Assembly (NCBI GenBank): GCA_902773475.1
Contig: CACYEO010000068.1
Coordinates: 1-6,924 of the forward strand
Length of the DNA: 6,924 nucleotides
Direction of reading: 5' to 3'
Origin: an uncultured bacterium
GTDB lineage: Bacteria; Verrucomicrobiota; Kiritimatiellia; RFP12; UBA1067
The notes under the pieces were generated by a model. That model saw only the letters and a list, made by a program, of their open reading frames with translations, made no database searches and was not told the DNA's origin. Numbering within the stretch: position 1 is the stretch's first letter; every line of letters starts with the position of its first letter. The position numbers were made by a program, and so were the translations under genes. Shown here one piece after another: positions 6,564 to 6,924 of the stretch.

Positions 6564-6924
6564 GCTCTGTCCTTTCCGCCGCCGACGTTCTGCGCGGGGC
6601 CGTCCGCCGCAGCCGGACCGGGCGGATCCAGGTTGAACGTGCAGACGACCGTAGTGCCTTTGCCCATGGTGGAGGTTATGTCGAAGCGGTCGGACACGCG
6701 CTTTGAATTCGCAAGACCCATTCCCGCGCCGAAACCGAGCGAGCGGATCCAGTCGTTGGCCGTGGAAGTTCCGTCCTGGCAGGCCCAGACTATGTCGGGA
6801 ATGCCAGGGCCGGTGTCTTTGGCGGTCACCGTGGCCGTGCCGTCGGCGATCATGAACGTGAGAGTTCCGCCGAAGGAATGTATGCAGATGTTTATTTCAA
6901 GTTCGTACGCGGCGACCGCTATCC
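6560..6924 (-). CDS. RsbW/SpoIIAB-like HATPase (anti-sigma regulatory factor family), 5' partial
   Basis: The frame runs off the right edge; 120 C-terminal residues are visible. The GHKL ATP-binding motifs are complete from the N box onward: YELEINICIHSFGG (visible residues 6-19, with Glu9 and Asn11), DTGPGIPD (36-43), the lid region GFGAGMGLANSKRVSD (63-78) and GKGTTV (87-92). An internal ATG at 6853-6851 is not the start, because the N box lies upstream of it. Family members bind ATP and act as serine kinases or anti-sigma factors. This subtype, with GSLGFGAGMGL-like lids following an STA motif, is the one I associate with DRTGG and hydrogenase-linked clusters. The C-terminus ends in a Pro/Ala/Gly-rich tail (about 98-120) without clear structure. 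The gene is translationally coupled to the following DRTGG gene. Its substrate is not visible here. Confidence 0.9.
   Translation of the reverse strand, partial: IAVAAYELEINICIHSFGGTLTFMIADGTATVTAKDTGPGIPDIVWACQDGTSTANDWIRSLGFGAGMGLANSKRVSDRFDITSTMGKGTTVVCTFNLDPPGPAAADGPAQNVGGGKDRA
6570..6575 (-). promoter_or_regulatory. Shine-Dalgarno deciding the GTG start of the DRTGG gene
   Basis: Read on the minus strand, AAAGGA ends six bases before the GTG at 6563, inside the end of the HATPase gene. It supports the GTG as the start and the compact GTGA overlap over any later codon. Confidence 0.7.

Noticed and set aside
6328..6636. A 102-codon plus-strand frame across the DRTGG gene
   Set aside because: It is antisense to a DRTGG gene with a good ribosome binding site and overlap-coupled start, and shows no motif of its own.
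6560..6853. Start of the HATPase at the internal ATG 6853-6851
   Set aside because: The essential N-box with its Glu and Asn lies upstream in the same open frame, so the gene continues past the window edge.

Overview
The window is dense, G+C-rich bacterial chromosomal DNA with six protein genes and almost no intergenic space. Four genes on the plus strand are read left to right. Two genes on the minus strand converge on them from the right edge. I see no tRNA, rRNA, CRISPR array, insertion sequence, phage gene or origin. The gene content suggests the PVC superphylum, probably Lentisphaerota or Kiritimatiellota. The reasons are the PVC-style DUF2723 (TMEM260-like) membrane protein with a helical-repeat tail, an EF-G of the mtEFG2/spdEFG2 recycling type, and a paired HATPase/DRTGG gene set of the kind found in anaerobes. 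This placement is inference from remembered family patterns, not from a search.

Plus strand, 2-6197: (1) the C-terminal 800 or so residues of a large polytopic DUF2723-family protein whose beginning lies left of the window; (2) nusB, a transcription antitermination factor with an unusual acidic/alanine-rich insertion; (3) ribD, the bifunctional deaminase/reductase of riboflavin synthesis, with a changed residue in its deaminase zinc loop; (4) an EF-G whose domain IV matches the EF-G2 class linked to ribosome recycling rather than translocation. Gene 1 and nusB are 22 bases apart. nusB and ribD overlap by 4 bases, and ribD and the EF-G gene overlap by 8. No terminator with a U tract is visible between them, so they probably form one transcription unit. 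It combines protein glycosylation (probable), rRNA transcription, flavin supply and ribosome recycling.

Minus strand, 6225-6924: an RsbW/SpoIIAB-like HATPase (5' end off the right edge) is followed, through a 4-base GTGA overlap, by a small DRTGG-domain protein. Such pairs are known next to [FeFe]-hydrogenase, PHP and Fe-S protein genes in anaerobes, so the missing upstream part of this operon, to the right, deserves a look. The two operons end tail to tail with 27 bases between stop codons.

Most of the window is ordinary housekeeping sequence. The points that deserve a second look are the identity of the EF-G, the RibD zinc-loop substitution, the NusB insertion with its small internal duplication, a hairpin just before the EF-G ribosome binding site, and the incomplete HATPase/DRTGG operon. 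I did not find a convincing previously undescribed system inside these bases.
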